Positions 39,401 to 54,400 of a stretch of 64,000 bases of DNA are shown here, piece after piece. The DNA comes from Gorsachius magnificus (lineage: Eukaryota > Chordata > Aves > Pelecaniformes > Ardeidae): NCBI GenBank assembly GCA_034008185.1, contig CM067084.1:73002255-73066254 (forward strand). Reading direction: 5' to 3'. The notes beneath the pieces were generated by a model. The model saw only the letters and a list, made by a program, of their open reading frames with translations, made no database searches and was not told the DNA's origin. Both the position numbers and the translations under genes were made by a program. How positions within the stretch are numbered: position 1 is the first letter of the stretch; each line of letters opens with the position of its first letter.

Positions 39401-42400
39401 TTATATACAGACTGCATTTGTCTCTGTCATGAGGCCCATGCTTGCCTCGGAGAGCAATTTATAGTGCAAATGTGTGTATCACTGTAAGATCACTTCTTTT
39501 AAAAACAAGGGAAAAAAGCAGACCTTTATTTGGCCGTGTTACAAGGCAGATAAACTCCTTTATCTGTATATGTGAGCATTTGTGCAAATAGGCAATCATC
39601 TGCCGTGTGCCATTGGGAATCAGGGATCGCTTCCTGGCTCTTAATGTCTTTACATTTGCTCCTTTGCAAGCCATGTTCTTGCATGACCTTTTCATTGTCT
39701 TGAACACAAACCTTCCCATGTTGACAGGCTTGCTATTCTATTTATATCTATATATATGTATGGTACACCCTATGGAAAAGCAAAGGAAAAATTAAGACAG
39801 AGAATTCTCACTTGGTTCTCAGTATCTTTAATAAATTCCGTGAGTCGTCGTGCTGGGGGAACTGTAAATTTAGAACTAACATCTTTTTACAAGAATTTGC
39901 TTTTGTTAGTAACAAAAGGTAACTTGAACAAAATGAGTGTCTTGCAAGCCTGCTCTTTACTCTGCCTTTGAAAGAATGGGAAGCCTGTCAGGGTACTCAT
40001 GCTGCACATTTTCCATTGTCACTTCTATCAATAACTAATCTCCAGCATTTATTTCTTTTCAGTTCTCTTTTCACTAAGGCTTTTTAAGATTGTATGGCCT
40101 AACAAATTTATTTTTACATTTTAAAGGATTACTTGTATAGCCTACAGGTAGAATTTCAAAACTCTATCTCATAAAATTTTGTTATAAATAATTATAAATG
40201 TTACCTGTGTATCTTATCCTGCAATAACTGTTCATGCATACTGCAGTAGGACGGGATCTGCAAGGTGGTGAATGTTTCAGCACCTAATAAAAGCCAATTG
40301 AATTTTGAATGTTAGAAACTCATTATGCATGCTATTTATGCAATCAGTAACTTTTTTTATGAACATAGTAGTCGTCTGTGTAGTAGAGTGCTGGAGTTCT
40401 GGACAGCTGAAGTATGATTATAAGTAAAATGTTCTAGCTTTTTTGTAATCATTGGCGAGATTAATTGTTCTTTCCAGTATGTGGGGAAAATGGTTTAGTC
40501 TTCCTCTGAATGTAGTAGAGTAAGAAGGCTCGACTCCTTCCATCAACACGGTGAATCCTTAGGACTTCAGTGTAAGCACATCCTGCATTCAACTTCCATG
40601 AAAGGTTTTTCCACTGGCAAAGTGCTACTTTTTCTCCAAGTTCTTCCTTTTTTTAAGAATACACCTTGATTTACAAATAGTTTAGGTAATTCCTGATATT
40701 TGAAGAAGTTGGATTCCCACCAAAGCTTCCCTGCAGTTTCAGGTTGTTTCAAGTTTCCTCTCCATAAAAAAGGATGGGATGGTGTCTGGAAACTGTCTTT
40801 TTTTTTTTTTTAAGAAAATTTAAATCTCTAGTGGACATTTGATGACATATTTGAATCTCTTTGGAGCTGATGAACTATTCTGTTACAATAGTTTGACATT
40901 TCAGTAATTTCTACAGTTAGGCATATAAGGGGACTAATCTACCTCTCTACTGTGTAAATTATATTTTATCACCTTTCTTTCCATTTTTAATGTAAGGTTA
41001 TATTTAGATTCTGTTCTCACTATTTTAAGGTAATGTAATTCAGAAATTCTTTTTTTCAAATTAACTTCCACATTAAGAAATTTCTAAGTTGGCTTCAGAA
41101 CTGACCTTCTCATTTTTAGGTTGATACTCCCCTTTCAGATTTTTGGTGGAGTTATGTTCTTAGGACTGAGCTTTCAGAAGAAGTTAATGTGAAAAATGGC
41201 ACAGCTAAAGAAGATGCAATAAAATACAGACAAATGATTTTCTGCTTAAAAGTTTTTTTTGCAGCTATGCCGCAGAGTGAAAATCAAACACGATGGTGAT
41301 TGATTGCATGTTGATTAACCTCAACAAGAATTTACAGCAATTAGTTCTGGTTTGCTATTAAGTCTTGCCTGAGTCATAAATCCTTTAGGATTTGCTGAAC
41401 ATCCTGAACAACCGAGTGAAGATTTACATTACTTTTCTTTACTTTTTTTTTTACATTTTTTTTCTCTGACAGCAGTTTAATGACAAGTTCTTGTTCATCT
41501 GATGACATCGATCAGGACGAAATCCAGCTCGCTTTGCAGGCTGCTAAAATTGCCACCCGAGAAAAGATCAGATCGAGATTTCATGGCAGTAATGATCTTA
41601 TTCACCGCCTTTTTGTCTGTATCTCAGGTATGAGAGCAGCCTTTTGTTCTGAATGTAAAAACTATTCATCTCTTTTTTTTTTTTTTTTTTTTTTAATTAA
41701 CATAAAGTTATGGTAGAATGGGCTAGAGATGAAGTTGCAGGAAGACTGTCTTTTGGGGCCTAGGTTGCAGACTGGTGTAGAAAGGCAGGTTACCTGATGG
41801 GGACTTAACAGAATCAGAGATGCAGACATCTTAGACCTGTAGTGAGGAAGAGTTTGGGCGTGCCAACAGGTTTGATTGGAAAGTGCTTCCTTTTTCTTGG
41901 TGATGCCCTATGTCTTCAAGGGAAGAAATTTGATGCAGCAGTTGTATTTTGATGCACAAGGAATCTCTCAGTGTTTCCTGCCAAAGGACAAGGAAGACAT
42001 GTATCAAATTGCAGGTAGCATAAAGGCCAAAAGGCAAGTTGGCCATTATGGAAAATTAGTTTGCTTAAATGTTCCAATTTTTATTCCTAACACAAGCAAG
42101 TGATCTCCTCATAAATATAAGGCCATTGCTGGTAGCAGCAGACAAATTTACTTTTTTTTTAAGAGTGGTGTAATAGTCTAGTAATGGTTTACCCATTTTT
42201 TCTAACTCCCAGGTGTTGCTGACCAGCTGCAGACAAACTATGCTAGTGATCTGAGAAGTATCTTAAAGACCTTGTTTGAAGTTATGGCAACCAAACCTGA
42301 AACAGAAGACAAGGAAAAGCAAAAGAAAGGTACAGAGATTTAAACATTTGTCTTCTATAGTGAATTTCTGCGGGTAGCCCACAGGGATCCGTGAACTATT

Positions 42401-45400
42401 TGTCAAGAATTTCCTTAACATTCTGTCAACTACTTGGCAGGGTTCACTGTACAGGGATTTGGCCTAAGTTTAAAAAAAGTCATTGAAACAGACTGTAAGC
42501 AGGATGAAGTCACTGGATGTATAGGTACATAGGAGTATGTCTTGAGGCAAATGATGAAAGAGTTAAAGCCTTCAGAGTGTGTCTGCTTGTTTCCATATTC
42601 CTATGTATAACACAACCATGTTTGTAGCCCATATGGTCATAACATAGGTATTATTTCACACTGGAAACATTTTAATTTGCCAAGACATGTGTCCTTGTCA
42701 AGTTTAAGTTGCTGTGTAAAAGAGCAGACTAAGATGAGAATGCTTACGAAAATGCTGAAATCTGGTCTGTCTTGTAGAAATTGCAGAATGATGAATGGGC
42801 TTTAAAATAGAAAAATACTTACTTTTGAATTGTAGATAATTAGGTAGTGGGACCAGAACTAGATCATGAGCCAATGCAACAAATTTTTTTCTCTGTCACC
42901 ATTTTGATTATTTCTTTTTCAAAGAGGCGAGTCTGCTAACTTATCTAAAAATAACCATGTCATCCCAGCAAGACTGCAATTACCTTTGTTATGATTAGAA
43001 CTATCAGCATCTGAAGGTTATCAGAGCTCTTTTTTTTTCTTCCCTTTCCACATGATTGAAAAGTTTTCCTTTCCCTTTCTCCCAGTTTAATTTAAAAGCG
43101 TTGAGAATTTTATATGAAACACTAAGTTGAAAAATTGTTTAAATTTAGCAGAAAAACCTCCGGACCAACCTAGCTCTGCAGTGGGATAATGCACAACATG
43201 CATTACGGTCCTCTATTACTTGTGGTTTAAACTTCCACAACATTTTTATGGTGGCAGGATGTCACGATGTGAAAAGAGAATGGTTTTTTTCATTGGCAAG
43301 AAAAAATGGGGTTAGACAGAATTGCTAAAGAGAAGATCAAAGAGCTCCTGAACATTCAAATAAGAGTAATAAAGAAACTGGAGCTGTAAAGAATTATCCC
43401 TAGAAAATATATTAGCCAACAGTACTTGGATGGAGTAATTTCTAATGGATGAACTATTACGTTAAAAAAAAACACCACAGTAAGCATAAACAAAATGAGT
43501 GAGTAAAAGTCAGGGACTTCGGGGATGAAGTTTCTCTTTCATATACACGATTTGATGTGTGTGATTCACGTAGGGAATCTCTGGTTCTTCTTATCCTCTA
43601 CTTTGTAAAGGAGCCAAGTTAAGAACTGGGAAATAAAATAGGATGCAGCTAAACTTCTAGAACTGAGAGGACTGTATGACCTGTAATAACAGCATCTTTC
43701 ATTTCTGTAGTCATTCCAAAGAAGAACAGAGGGGACTTTTAAATCACTGTTTGTGTCAGGGTAAAGAAAAAGCAATAAGTATAAGAAGGTTCATATAGAT
43801 GCTACTGTAATCTAATCCCAGAATTCCTAATGTGAAGATTTTAAGTGCAAATTGGAAAAATACAAATTTCGGTACTTCTTGGTTTGTTTTACAGTTAATC
43901 AGGGTTTAAGGAATGCGGCACTGGAAGACTGTGCTCTATGTCAAGAAAGTATATCGTCCTCAGAACTTGCAGCAAAAGCCAGAGATGGTGACTTTGAAGG
44001 TACTTTCTTTTTTCTGAGAATTAAAATGAGACAACACTGATGTGTGAAAAGACAACAACAACAAAAAAACCAAAAAAGTCATTAAAATGAAAGCTCTTTT
44101 AAAGTTTGGCTCTGGAAAGTGACTATAAAATGTTGTCATAGTATGGTTTAGAGACAGTCATCATAAACTGAGCACATTTCTTTCAGATAAATGAAACTCA
44201 TGAAACTGATATACAAATTGTCATTTCCAATATGAATTCCTTTGTATCAGTGGAGAAAGGTTCTGTATAGTAAAGGCTTTGATATAGTCTGTGACATTAC
44301 GTGTGACAAGTTTCGGAGGGTTGTGTAAGATGCAAAGCCCTAAGTAAGGTCTTCTCAGCCAAATCTAAAGAGAACTTTTATATCGTTTGCTATATGTGGA
44401 GGTGCTGCTTTCTCTCAAAAATATGAAGTGCCTTTCATATTTTCTTCATTTTTGTCTTCAATATTACCAAAATATCTTGGTTATTATTTTCATATTTTCA
44501 ACATATTACTTAAAAGAAAAAGTTCGTTTTGGTGAACCTGCTGAGGTTATGGGAATCTCACTGAACACGTGGTAGGAGTGAAGAAACGTGCATACGTAAG
44601 TCTCACTTTTGGTCAGGATTCAAGCATTCAGTGAGCTCAGAAGTTTTTGTTTCTCTTTTTTTGATCTGAGCTGCTGCAGGAGTGCTAAGGAGTCAGTTAT
44701 GGGCTATAGTGCTAGTATGGTAAACATTGTATAAAAAATGGATTAAAAGATATCAGAGCACTTGCAATCAAAGAACAAGAAAAGAGAAAGTAGGTGTATG
44801 AGATGGAGCAAACGAGAGCAATCAGCTTTCGTCTTCAGGGCTAAGTGGTGGTTTCAGCACACCAGGAGCCCAATTATCATAGCAGTGGTATCTCTGTGGT
44901 CAAGTGAGAAATAAAAGAATAACCATCAACTGTGAAACTGTTTCTAAGCTTCCCAGAAATTCAAGTGTGCAGTAATTTCCCTGTGCTTTAAAACTTCGAT
45001 CTATTGTTGTTCACGTACACTGCTGTTCTTCCAGTGGGAGGTTTTGAATGCAGGATGGCTGAGAACTGAGCGTATAAGCAGTGTACGTCTCTGCTTGTAT
45101 GCAGAGGGTGGTGGCCAACAGAAAAGAAATGTTGGTTCATGTAATTTGTAATAAAGGTCAGAAATCACAGGGTGGGGGGAACTCTTAAAGATCAGGTTTT
45201 AGAGTAACACTACTTACCTGTAAGTTATTTTGTCCTTATATAAAACCCATGGTTTACTTGCTCACCCTTATTTTGAAGCTGCAGGCTAAAGGATCTCTAA
45301 TCTATTTATTTAGAATAGCAGGGCTAATTCCAGTATAATGCACTGTAGAAATATTATCTCTTCTGGAGGAAGATGATTTGCTGGTAGATAAAGAACTATT

Positions 45401-48400
45401 CAGTAGTCATTTTAATTGATTTTTCTATTGTGCCGTAATTCAGAACATCAGAGAAGGTGCAGTAAAGAACAAATCTTTAAGCAAAATCCTTACCATGTAT
45501 AGGCTGTATTGAAAAAGAAGGCAAGAGATTATTCATTCTCTACCATTTCAGTTCATATTCTTTTGTTTTGAATCGATGCCTGATGCTGTCACCGAATTTG
45601 ATTTACAGAACTTGAAAGCAAGTTATTCTGAACTGCAGGATGCTGAATAACTTTCTCGCAGTGGATCTACATTTTTGTCATGGCAAAGTCACTTCACTTC
45701 CCTGGCATGTTATTCAGCTTTTAAGGTTCTTCAGCTTTTCATGGCATCTTCTATTGGCATAAAGGGGGTTTTATGTTTGGAGAAGTGCAGCCTATAGCTT
45801 GGGATGTTATTTATTGGAATAGAGGACAACGGTCTGGGCTCTTAGGTGATGTTACGGCTGCATAGGAGTGCAGTAAGGGGGGGATCTTTGCCATTTCAAG
45901 GGCCCCTGCAGCACCCAGGCAGTGTGAATCAGTTACATCCCTGCCCCAAGCAAATGATAAAACCCAACCTGTAGTGTTAACAGCACATGCAGATAACTAC
46001 AGCAAAACCAACCTCCCGCCTGCACCTTTGTTCCAAAATAGCAGGTGTTTCACGTATGCCTGCGTGATGGAAAGCAGAGCCTTGCGGGATAATCAAGTCC
46101 CTTTTGAATAAGTAGACTTGGATGCCAGAATAAGCTTGGCTGCCTTAGCATAATGTTTTCCCATGCTGACACATCCTCTAAACAGAGCCCGTCAGCCAGT
46201 GCTCCTGCAGGTGCTCTGCTTTTGGTACCCATGCTTGCTCACTGGGAAGGCTTGGGCACCTTTGGGCACCTCTGAATCAATCTCCTTGCAGACTTTCTCT
46301 GGGAGTCTTAATTGGCTTGTGTATAAGTGGTTATGCTGTAAATACCTACTAGCACAAACCAGTGTGGCTCCTCTGACTACGTAAGCTCACTAGCGTAGTC
46401 TGCTGGTACTTAGCTTTCAGATTTGCTGATGGGTAGGAATTTTCTATACCACAAAGAGACAGAGGGTGCTGGGGAGCAGCGAGATTAGCTTCACCTTCCA
46501 AACCAGAACAAACCACAAAAGGTCTATGAAAAGAGGCATCTGAAGTGAGTCAGTGTGGTGAATTTATGGGAACTGTAGAAACACCCATTCTGTCCCCTCT
46601 CCTCCAATACATTCCAGGCCTCTGTCCCTTCAGGTCAAACATTGTCATTGCTGGCAGCTCTGTACAGACTTTCTACTGAAATACGCAGTGATGGCTAATG
46701 GGATACATGTGTTTGCTATCCCTACGGCGTCCAGCATGAGGCATAAACTTACAGCAGTATTTTAAGCTCCACAGCCACGTGCCTTTTCCCTCTTATAATG
46801 TCCCCACCTACCTCATTTTTTTCTGGCCACCGTGGAAGCAACAGCCCCTGACTTTGAGCTGGGTGATGTTTGGGTGCAGATGATGACGTCTGGTGGTTAA
46901 GGCAACCTTTGCTGCGTGAACATTGTGCCCTATTTGTTGTAAGCAAGCCTGGTGGGTTTGTCGTCCTGGCCAAATCTGGGCCACATCCACCAAGAGGAGC
47001 ACACCGCAGTTATCACTATAAATGGATTCAATGCAAAGTCTGAGAGCATTGCACCAATCTGTTGACGGCATTGCACCAAAATTAATTATATCTGGTTTTG
47101 TACATCATTTCTACACTTCAGGTCACTCTTAATGATCTCAACTGGAAGTGAAAACAATTTAAAGCAAATGAGCATATCAGTAGCTCCTCCCTTCTGCCAT
47201 CGTGGCAGAACATGAGCATGTATCAAATTGAGAAAGTCTAGCAAGCTACCTGCCAGGAAAGCTTTTTCCAATTATCAAATAAATCCCTCTTACCGAAAGT
47301 ACCGAATGTTTAAGATTGCATCCACTCAGTGGTAATAAAAGAAAAAAAAAAAAAAGAAAGCAAGCCCAGCAACCTGAACAAATAAATGGTTTTAAGATTC
47401 TACTGAGGGTTCGAGCCTCTACTCAGATTATGAAGATGAATCACTTGGTTTTGTCAGATTTCTCATTCTTACTGTATATAAAGCCCACCAGCTGCTCTGG
47501 GTCGTAAAAAAAAATATGAATGTTTATTATGAGCCAACTGACATTGGCAAGGATAGAAGAGTTAAATCCTGTGACCTTCTGAAGGTTGAAATACAATAAA
47601 TTACAGATTAATTGGCATTCCAAAACAAAAGCATTTGCAAAAGTACAGATGAGTCTATGGTGTCTATGTTCATCTTTGCTGTCCTAATGTTCTAGGACTT
47701 TTTCTTTGAGGAAGCATATGAAGCACAGAGTATAAAAAGCACTATTTTATAGGGAGAGAATGTAAAGCAAATACATTTATATTTTCCTATAATATAAGAT
47801 TAATTGATACAATATTCTATAAATAAATTTTAGATATAGTAGAATATGCCCTGGTTGTATGATGAAGATGATGGCCAGTGGGGACAAAGTTCTGTGTATA
47901 AACTCAAAGCAAACTGTAGTGGCAGCTGCTCAGAAGAAAGCAGGTTGGGCTCTTTGCTACCAGTGGTGCTTGCTCTGAATTGCAGTAATAGCAGAAGGGG
48001 GTCCATGTCCCAGGACCCTCTGTGGTCCTGCCTTTCTCCCTGAATCCTGGCAAGATACAAGCCAGAACGGGGAGAAGCTTCTCGGGAAGCTCCTGAGCTC
48101 CAGCTTGGGACAAACCACTATTGGATAATAAGCTGACCAAGAAGTTTGCGTGGACTGAGAGCGGGCAGCGTGAGTCATACACAAATTAAAGGAAATCTCC
48201 ACATTTCAAAATGTAAGAAAATTACTCTTAGTTAACATAGTATAAACCCGGGAATATTAAGCTTAAAAAAAAAAAAAAAAAAAATTATAAAAAATTTAAA
48301 TATCCAGTACAGTGTATGCCAACAGGTTCCCATGTATATTTACACACACGCAGAGTAACAACTTTTTTTTTACCTTCATAAGGATTTTTATGTATTCATT

Positions 48401-51400
48401 TCTTTATCAGTCTGTAAACATGATCAAGCATAAGTCCCTGCTCGCCGTATTTGGGAGCATTGTTTATCCTTGTGAGTGTGATGATTTTAATAGTGGACTT
48501 TGACAAATCTGAGTTTTGACCATACATGTATTTTGGGGTAATTTATTATTTAGGAAGATTCATCTGTTGCAGTTGAGGGAAGGTGAATATTTTTAACTGT
48601 CAGTGTCATGAAGTTATGGGCTGGCTAAGAAAGTGAGTTACACTTCTTTTCTAGAAATAAGCATGAGACTTCTAGAAACCGGAAGATTTTCTCAAGGAAA
48701 AACAGAAAGCGTTATGAAGCTGCTGGTGCTCCATGAAAATATTTGCTGTAGCATCTTGGCTCCCTCTGCAACCATACATGCATTTTCACTCCTTGCCCCT
48801 CCAGCATCCTTGCAGAGCTGCCTTGCCTGCCACCACCTTGTTATAGCTCCAGCCATAATGGGTTTGCTGTGGCTGCCAGTACAAATATCTGTTTGTGCCA
48901 AATGGTGTTAGCATCTGTTTGCTGCACAAAAGCACGCTATTTCTCCTTGATCCCTTTCCATCTCGTAATATTCCAGCCCACCCACTTTTGGCTAGTCGCA
49001 TGTCCTCGCTGCTCTCCAACCAGCAGCACGAGCACAATTCAGTAATTTATGGTCCCAAGGCTCGAGCTCTTGTTCTTGTTGTAGTAAGAAGTCGCAAGGT
49101 CAAGAAAACCTACCCATGCTACTGTATGTGCAGAGTCTAATCACCATGAGTCTAGAATTAGCTGTCAACCCTAGCTGAATGCGTCAGTTTTCCTTTTGTC
49201 CTCTACATGCCTATGGCTACTCTATTATTTATAATGATGACCAGAAACACTTTCTAAATGAAAGAAGTTAAATTGTTGCACAGTTCAGTGGCCAAACATA
49301 TTCTGTCCACGTAACTTTTTGCTTTCTCCTTATTCAGCAGCAATGCTTACACTGTGTGAGAGAAGAATCTAGCATCAAGTTTTCCATATTGAGGCAGTGT
49401 TTATAATCAACTGAGCATATTTAATTATGCATGTAAAATTACAAAATTTTGTGCAGTTTTTAGGTTGTATTGCAATAATTTGATCTGACTTACATTTTAA
49501 GAACTTGCTCAGAGCCTTTTACCTTTTCAAAGATTATCCCTCTCTGTCAGCACAGTGTGGAACTTGCTGAGACTTAATTGCAGGAGGAGAAGACATCCCA
49601 TGAGTACTGTAAAGCACAGGCTTATTCAGCTCCACAAAGACATAACTGGGATTCTCATTAGGTTTGAAATTTTTTGTCCTAAAAATACATGTATTGAGTG
49701 TTCTTCCGGCATGTAGTGTGTAGATCTAAGTTATCAACTTGCTTCTAGTTCATAATTGTTGGTAGTTCTTACAGAGAAAGACTCCTAGTAATGGTGACAT
49801 GGAAGATCCAAGTCTCTGGTCCCTCTGATTTAAAGATTTGAACCATATCCCAGTGGAAGCCAGTGTTTTCTATCAGAGTTGTTCCATTTTACGTAAATAA
49901 TTATTTTGCCCAAAGAATGAGTTGCTGATCACGCACCTGTACAGAATGGACACAGGACGTCATGGTTCAAGGTTGTGTGGGATTGGGCAGAGCAGAGGCT
50001 TGAGCCCAAGCCTGCAGAGCTCCGTGCTTTGGTGAAAGCTTTCTAGATTCGCACAGAAGCTCCATCCTAACAAAGCTGTTCAACAGGAGCTGTCCTTGAA
50101 GCTAATAAGTCTGTACCTCTGTTTTCTCCCCTGCCCCCCAAATTTTCATCAAGTAATATTGTTGAAGCAGAAAACGCATTTTTATTGAAAAGTTTCAAGG
50201 CAGCTGTAATCAATACTGAATCTACTGAGCAAGGGTAAAGATTACTTGGGTACAGCTGCCTCCTAGGAATCTTACATAAAAGTCAGAGATGGCCCAGAAT
50301 GACATGCGGGAAATTATGTGTGATAAGGGACAAAAAGGTTCATCTTACCCCTCACTTCAACTGCTGCAGTAAGTTCATGTCACCTTGGTTCTCTACTTTC
50401 CATACTTAAAACTGTGAGAATTTACAGTTCCTGCTTTCATCAGAAGAGCTACAGCAAGCCCATCTGACCTTTTTTGCAGCTGTGAGGGTAATGCACTTTG
50501 ATGGCTGCAGTGGTGTAAGTTCCACAGGCTGCTGGAGGAACAGCCCTCTTAAGGTTAGTTTGGTAAAAGTATAATCAGGGTGATGCATGATGCACTCTGA
50601 AATCTAATATGCGTGGATGCAAGAGGAACTTTCAGGTTGAGTTCTGCTTTAGGAATGTCTGATAAAACCAAAAGATGCAGAAAGGGTCTTCTGAAGGGTC
50701 TGGCCATAATGCAAACACCACCACGAGCTTAGGGTTTAGTAGCTGCTGTTCAGCAGGGAGTCGTGGTGTGCACGTCTTCTGATTTGTTTTCTACCAGAGT
50801 ATGGATTTGCTAAATTAGGCCTTCGTAAACTCCAACAACTTTGGGGATTATTTCCCTCGCCCGCTCCCCAACCCTTTCTCTTGTGTCGCAGCATCACTGA
50901 ACAAACTTTCTGCTCTAATCTTTTTTGGATCAACATTGTTGATGGAGCCGGGCCCAGGGGCTCTTCTCCTTCTGTTCTGGGGCACAGAGATGTTCTCCTT
51001 GGTTTTGTACGATTAGATGGGACTGCAGCAGATCTATTGCACGTACTTAAACAAAATTAATTCACATGTGCTTTTTGACAGTTTTTACAGCCTCTATGGT
51101 TTTGATCATGATTGTGGTTTTCTTAGAGCTCCAGCATCTTGGATTTATGTGAGATTTTTAACTTTTATAGAACAGAAAACTTTTCTAGTTAATGAAATTG
51201 CAGAGGCATGTAAAGGTGAATTCTAAAGGCTACAGCAGAAAACAGATAAAAATACCATCAATTTCATGATTTATGGGAGGTTGTAATGCAATATTTTTGA
51301 ATAGTTAAGAGTTGGGAATACTATTTTTCCTTTTTAAATGTCTTTTTCAGTCTTCACACTACTTAATTTTATCTTGTGCCTTTTCCTTTCTCTAAACTTG

Positions 51401-54400
51401 TTTCTTTTAAATTTTACTGTTTTCTTCTAAAATTTATTTCTGTAGTCTGTCTCGTTAATCCCTTCCCTCCCTTCCTCCTCCTCTTTGATGTTTGTGCTGT
51501 GGTCTTCATCCTTTTCCCAGCAGACTTCTCTTATCTCTCGTTGCATGATAAAGCAATGGGCCAATTAGCCCGTGAACAAGGTTTTCCCTCCACTCCTTGT
51601 GCAAATCCCCGAAGCACAGGCAGATAGTGCTTGAGAGACTGGATGTTTCCGTTTGCTGCTGCGTGCAGAGCTAATGGAGCGGCGTAGCCCAGAGAAGGAC
51701 TACAACATAAAAAGCCTGTGGGTGCGGTGCCGCTGCCCTGCTTCCAGCGTGTCTTCAGGCTAATGCTCGGGGTTTGATTTGTGGAACTCGCTCTGCTCCT
51801 CGTATCAAAGCTTTATCCCCTCACGAGACTGCTCTTCAGAGAGTATTTCAAAAACCTGTCCTGTGAAAAGCCTGATGACTCAGTCGTTCATGTATGTAAG
51901 TCGGAAAGGCTGCTCCCGCGGTTGAGCGAGGTGAGGGCACGGGGAGGGACCTAGGGGCGTTGATCCCGTTGCCACTGGGGCTCGCAGGGGCTCAGAGAGA
52001 CCGAGTCGTTCCGGGCTTCAGCCTTCCTGACGGCGTGAGCACTTTGGCTCCCACCCAGGATTGCGTTTAGTTTCTCAGCAAGTGCACACTCTCGAAATGA
52101 AGCCTCTGTGTTTGTACTCGGTGTAAGGACTTTTTCAGTCACAACTGGAAGCAAAGGCGCAGGGCTAATGGCCCAAAGTTTCTAGTTGCGAATGTTACTT
52201 CAGGACTGCACCGCTGCCTGATTTTTTTCGGCAAGACATTTCTCTCCTGATTTCTCCCCACACAGGCTTACTTGACTGTAGCTGGGTGATGAGGATTAAA
52301 GCAATTAATGTTTGTACAGCGTTTGGAATGTTAAAAGCCGTTACATAACGGCGCGTTACTATTTGGGCGGGTGCTGCAGTGCGGCTGGGCTCGGGGCGGG
52401 CAGTCGGGACGCGGGGCGGGCACCGCAGCCCAGCAGCAGCGGGGCACGGGGGGACGCAGAGCCCCCGCCAAGGGCCTTGCTGTGGCTGAGTCGCCGTCGG
52501 GGGGACAGCGTGCCCTTCAGCTTGCTCCACTGGCGCGTTAATGGAGCGAGTCGGCGGACGTGACACCAACGTGGAGGTAGAGTCAGTCCCTCTAATGTGG
52601 GAGAACGTTCTGCAGAGAGGGTTATACTGCTTCTATACATTGAGTACCACCAAGATGTGATTTTTTTTTTTATATGCAATTATAAAAACCTAGCTTGCAG
52701 ACGAATTCATCTGGTAGTCAAGAAATTCTGTAACCATGAACTATGGAGTATATGACTATTGTGAGTGTATAAGGCCATTACTTATCAAAATAAATTTGCT
52801 GTTTCTCATGGGGTTTTTTTGCAATTTTTAGTTAGCAGTGGAGACAATTAAATCCATACAAGGTCAATTAAAAAAATAACATTTGCAACATTGCACTTCA
52901 AGGGCAACAGCAAGAAAAAAACCAAACAAAACAAAACCCAAATGGTAAACACCTGACAAGAAAGCTGCTTTCTGCCGATGAGCTCCAGAGTATTTTGGTG
53001 GGGTTGAGTTAGCTTATAACATGTCTGGACTAATCGTGATCTAAGGGAAGGAGCTGTTAGGTACGAGCTGCTGCGGAAGCTGTAGTTCATATTGGCATGC
53101 TGCAGTTTGTACAGAAAGGGCCTGTGTTCTGTAGCTTTTTTGTGAAGATTAAAATTAGTAACTAGCTGAATATGGCAGCCCACGTTATAATGCAGTTTAG
53201 ATAAAGCATCGGTACTGAAGTAGGCATCTTACCAAAGCTGCCTCTGCCAGCCCTGCGTGCATTTGGGAGGGAGACCTGGTGGCACAGAGCTTGAATAACT
53301 TCCTAAATTTTTCTGTCTTTAAAATTAATGAGAATCAATGGGCTGGTTAAACCCCTGAAAACATAATCAAGGCTATGGAGTCTAATGGCAAGCTTCAAAC
53401 AGGAATATTGTTATTGGCTCGCTTATTTTGTTTGGAATATATGTGATAACCCCAGGGACCTCCTGGATGGAGAACACGGAGGTGCTCCAAGGTCAGCAGG
53501 CTTGCCATGGTTTCAGATCAGAGATTCCTGTGAAAGTGATGGGAAGTTTTCAAAATTGACATCACATTAGGAACAAGTGTCACTGGGCAAGTTACATGTA
53601 GTAGCTAGGGAGGTTGCAGAGAAGGAGAAGAATTGGAAAGGAAAATCCCTTGGTTTCATTGCTATTAATGCTTCAACTTAAGCTGGCAGTCCTGCACCTC
53701 CCTGCTGCCGTCGGAAAGCCTGCTTCTGCAGTGGGATTTTGTAGCCTTGTGTCCCCACAGACCATTTTCTGGTGAACAGCTCCCAGGCATGAGGTGAAGA
53801 CTGCTATGTGCAGCCTCCCCTTCCTCACCACGTGGGTCCCTTCTCTGCACACAGACTTTGGTTTCGGTTGCTGTCCCTATAGTTGACCTTTATCAGACAA
53901 CTTTGTTCATTAAATGAAAGATTGCTTCCTTAAACTTGTTTAACTTCCAAAATAGTTTAGAGGAGCCTGTAACAGCTGAGTTAAGGTTTGAAGTTCTCTT
54001 TGGTTTTATTAATCTGCTTTTTGAACATTTTTGCGTGGAATGCTATATCCTTTTTACTTTCTATTTGCCAAATGTTGGAACGTGGCAAACACATGAAAAC
54101 TGGTCATGATTATGTTGGAACAGTACAGTGGATTTTTTCATTTAATTACCTTTCTGCTAGTAGCTGTAGCCCTCTTGACCTCTGTGTTAACTGCACCATA
54201 TATTTTGTTGTTTGATAATATGCTGCTTGAGGCAGGGATCTTGCTTGTCAGGTTTACAAATCAAGAATTGCATGGGTCGCATACTGTAAGTAATGCTCGG
54301 AGAGGAGCTGCGTACAGGGAACTTGGGTAAATACATTCAGCAGTTCATGTTCACGGTGTCCATGGATTCCTTCTGGATAGAACTTGCTTTGCCCTTCATT

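Larger units (their letters stand above)
26053..41472 (+). other. ZFYVE28: Intron 6 (phase 2, GT-AG), largest intron in the window
   Basis: GTAATAA donor. The acceptor lies at 41470-41475, where two AGs are in tandem. Contents: a 12-G run (26908-26919), a possible old palindromic element (about 28512-28660), the CR1 copy at 30242-31265, a C12-T10 tract (31759-31780), a (GTTT/ATTT) patch (35767-35790), and a short CR1 tail at 39288-39358. I see no nested gene. The larger open frames at 30.3-31.2 kb belong to the CR1. Confidence 0.85.

Noticed and set aside
52195..52679. Overlapping 83-124 codon frames across the CpG island
   Set aside because: GC-rich DNA has few stop codons, so long frames in several phases are expected. 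None has family resemblance.
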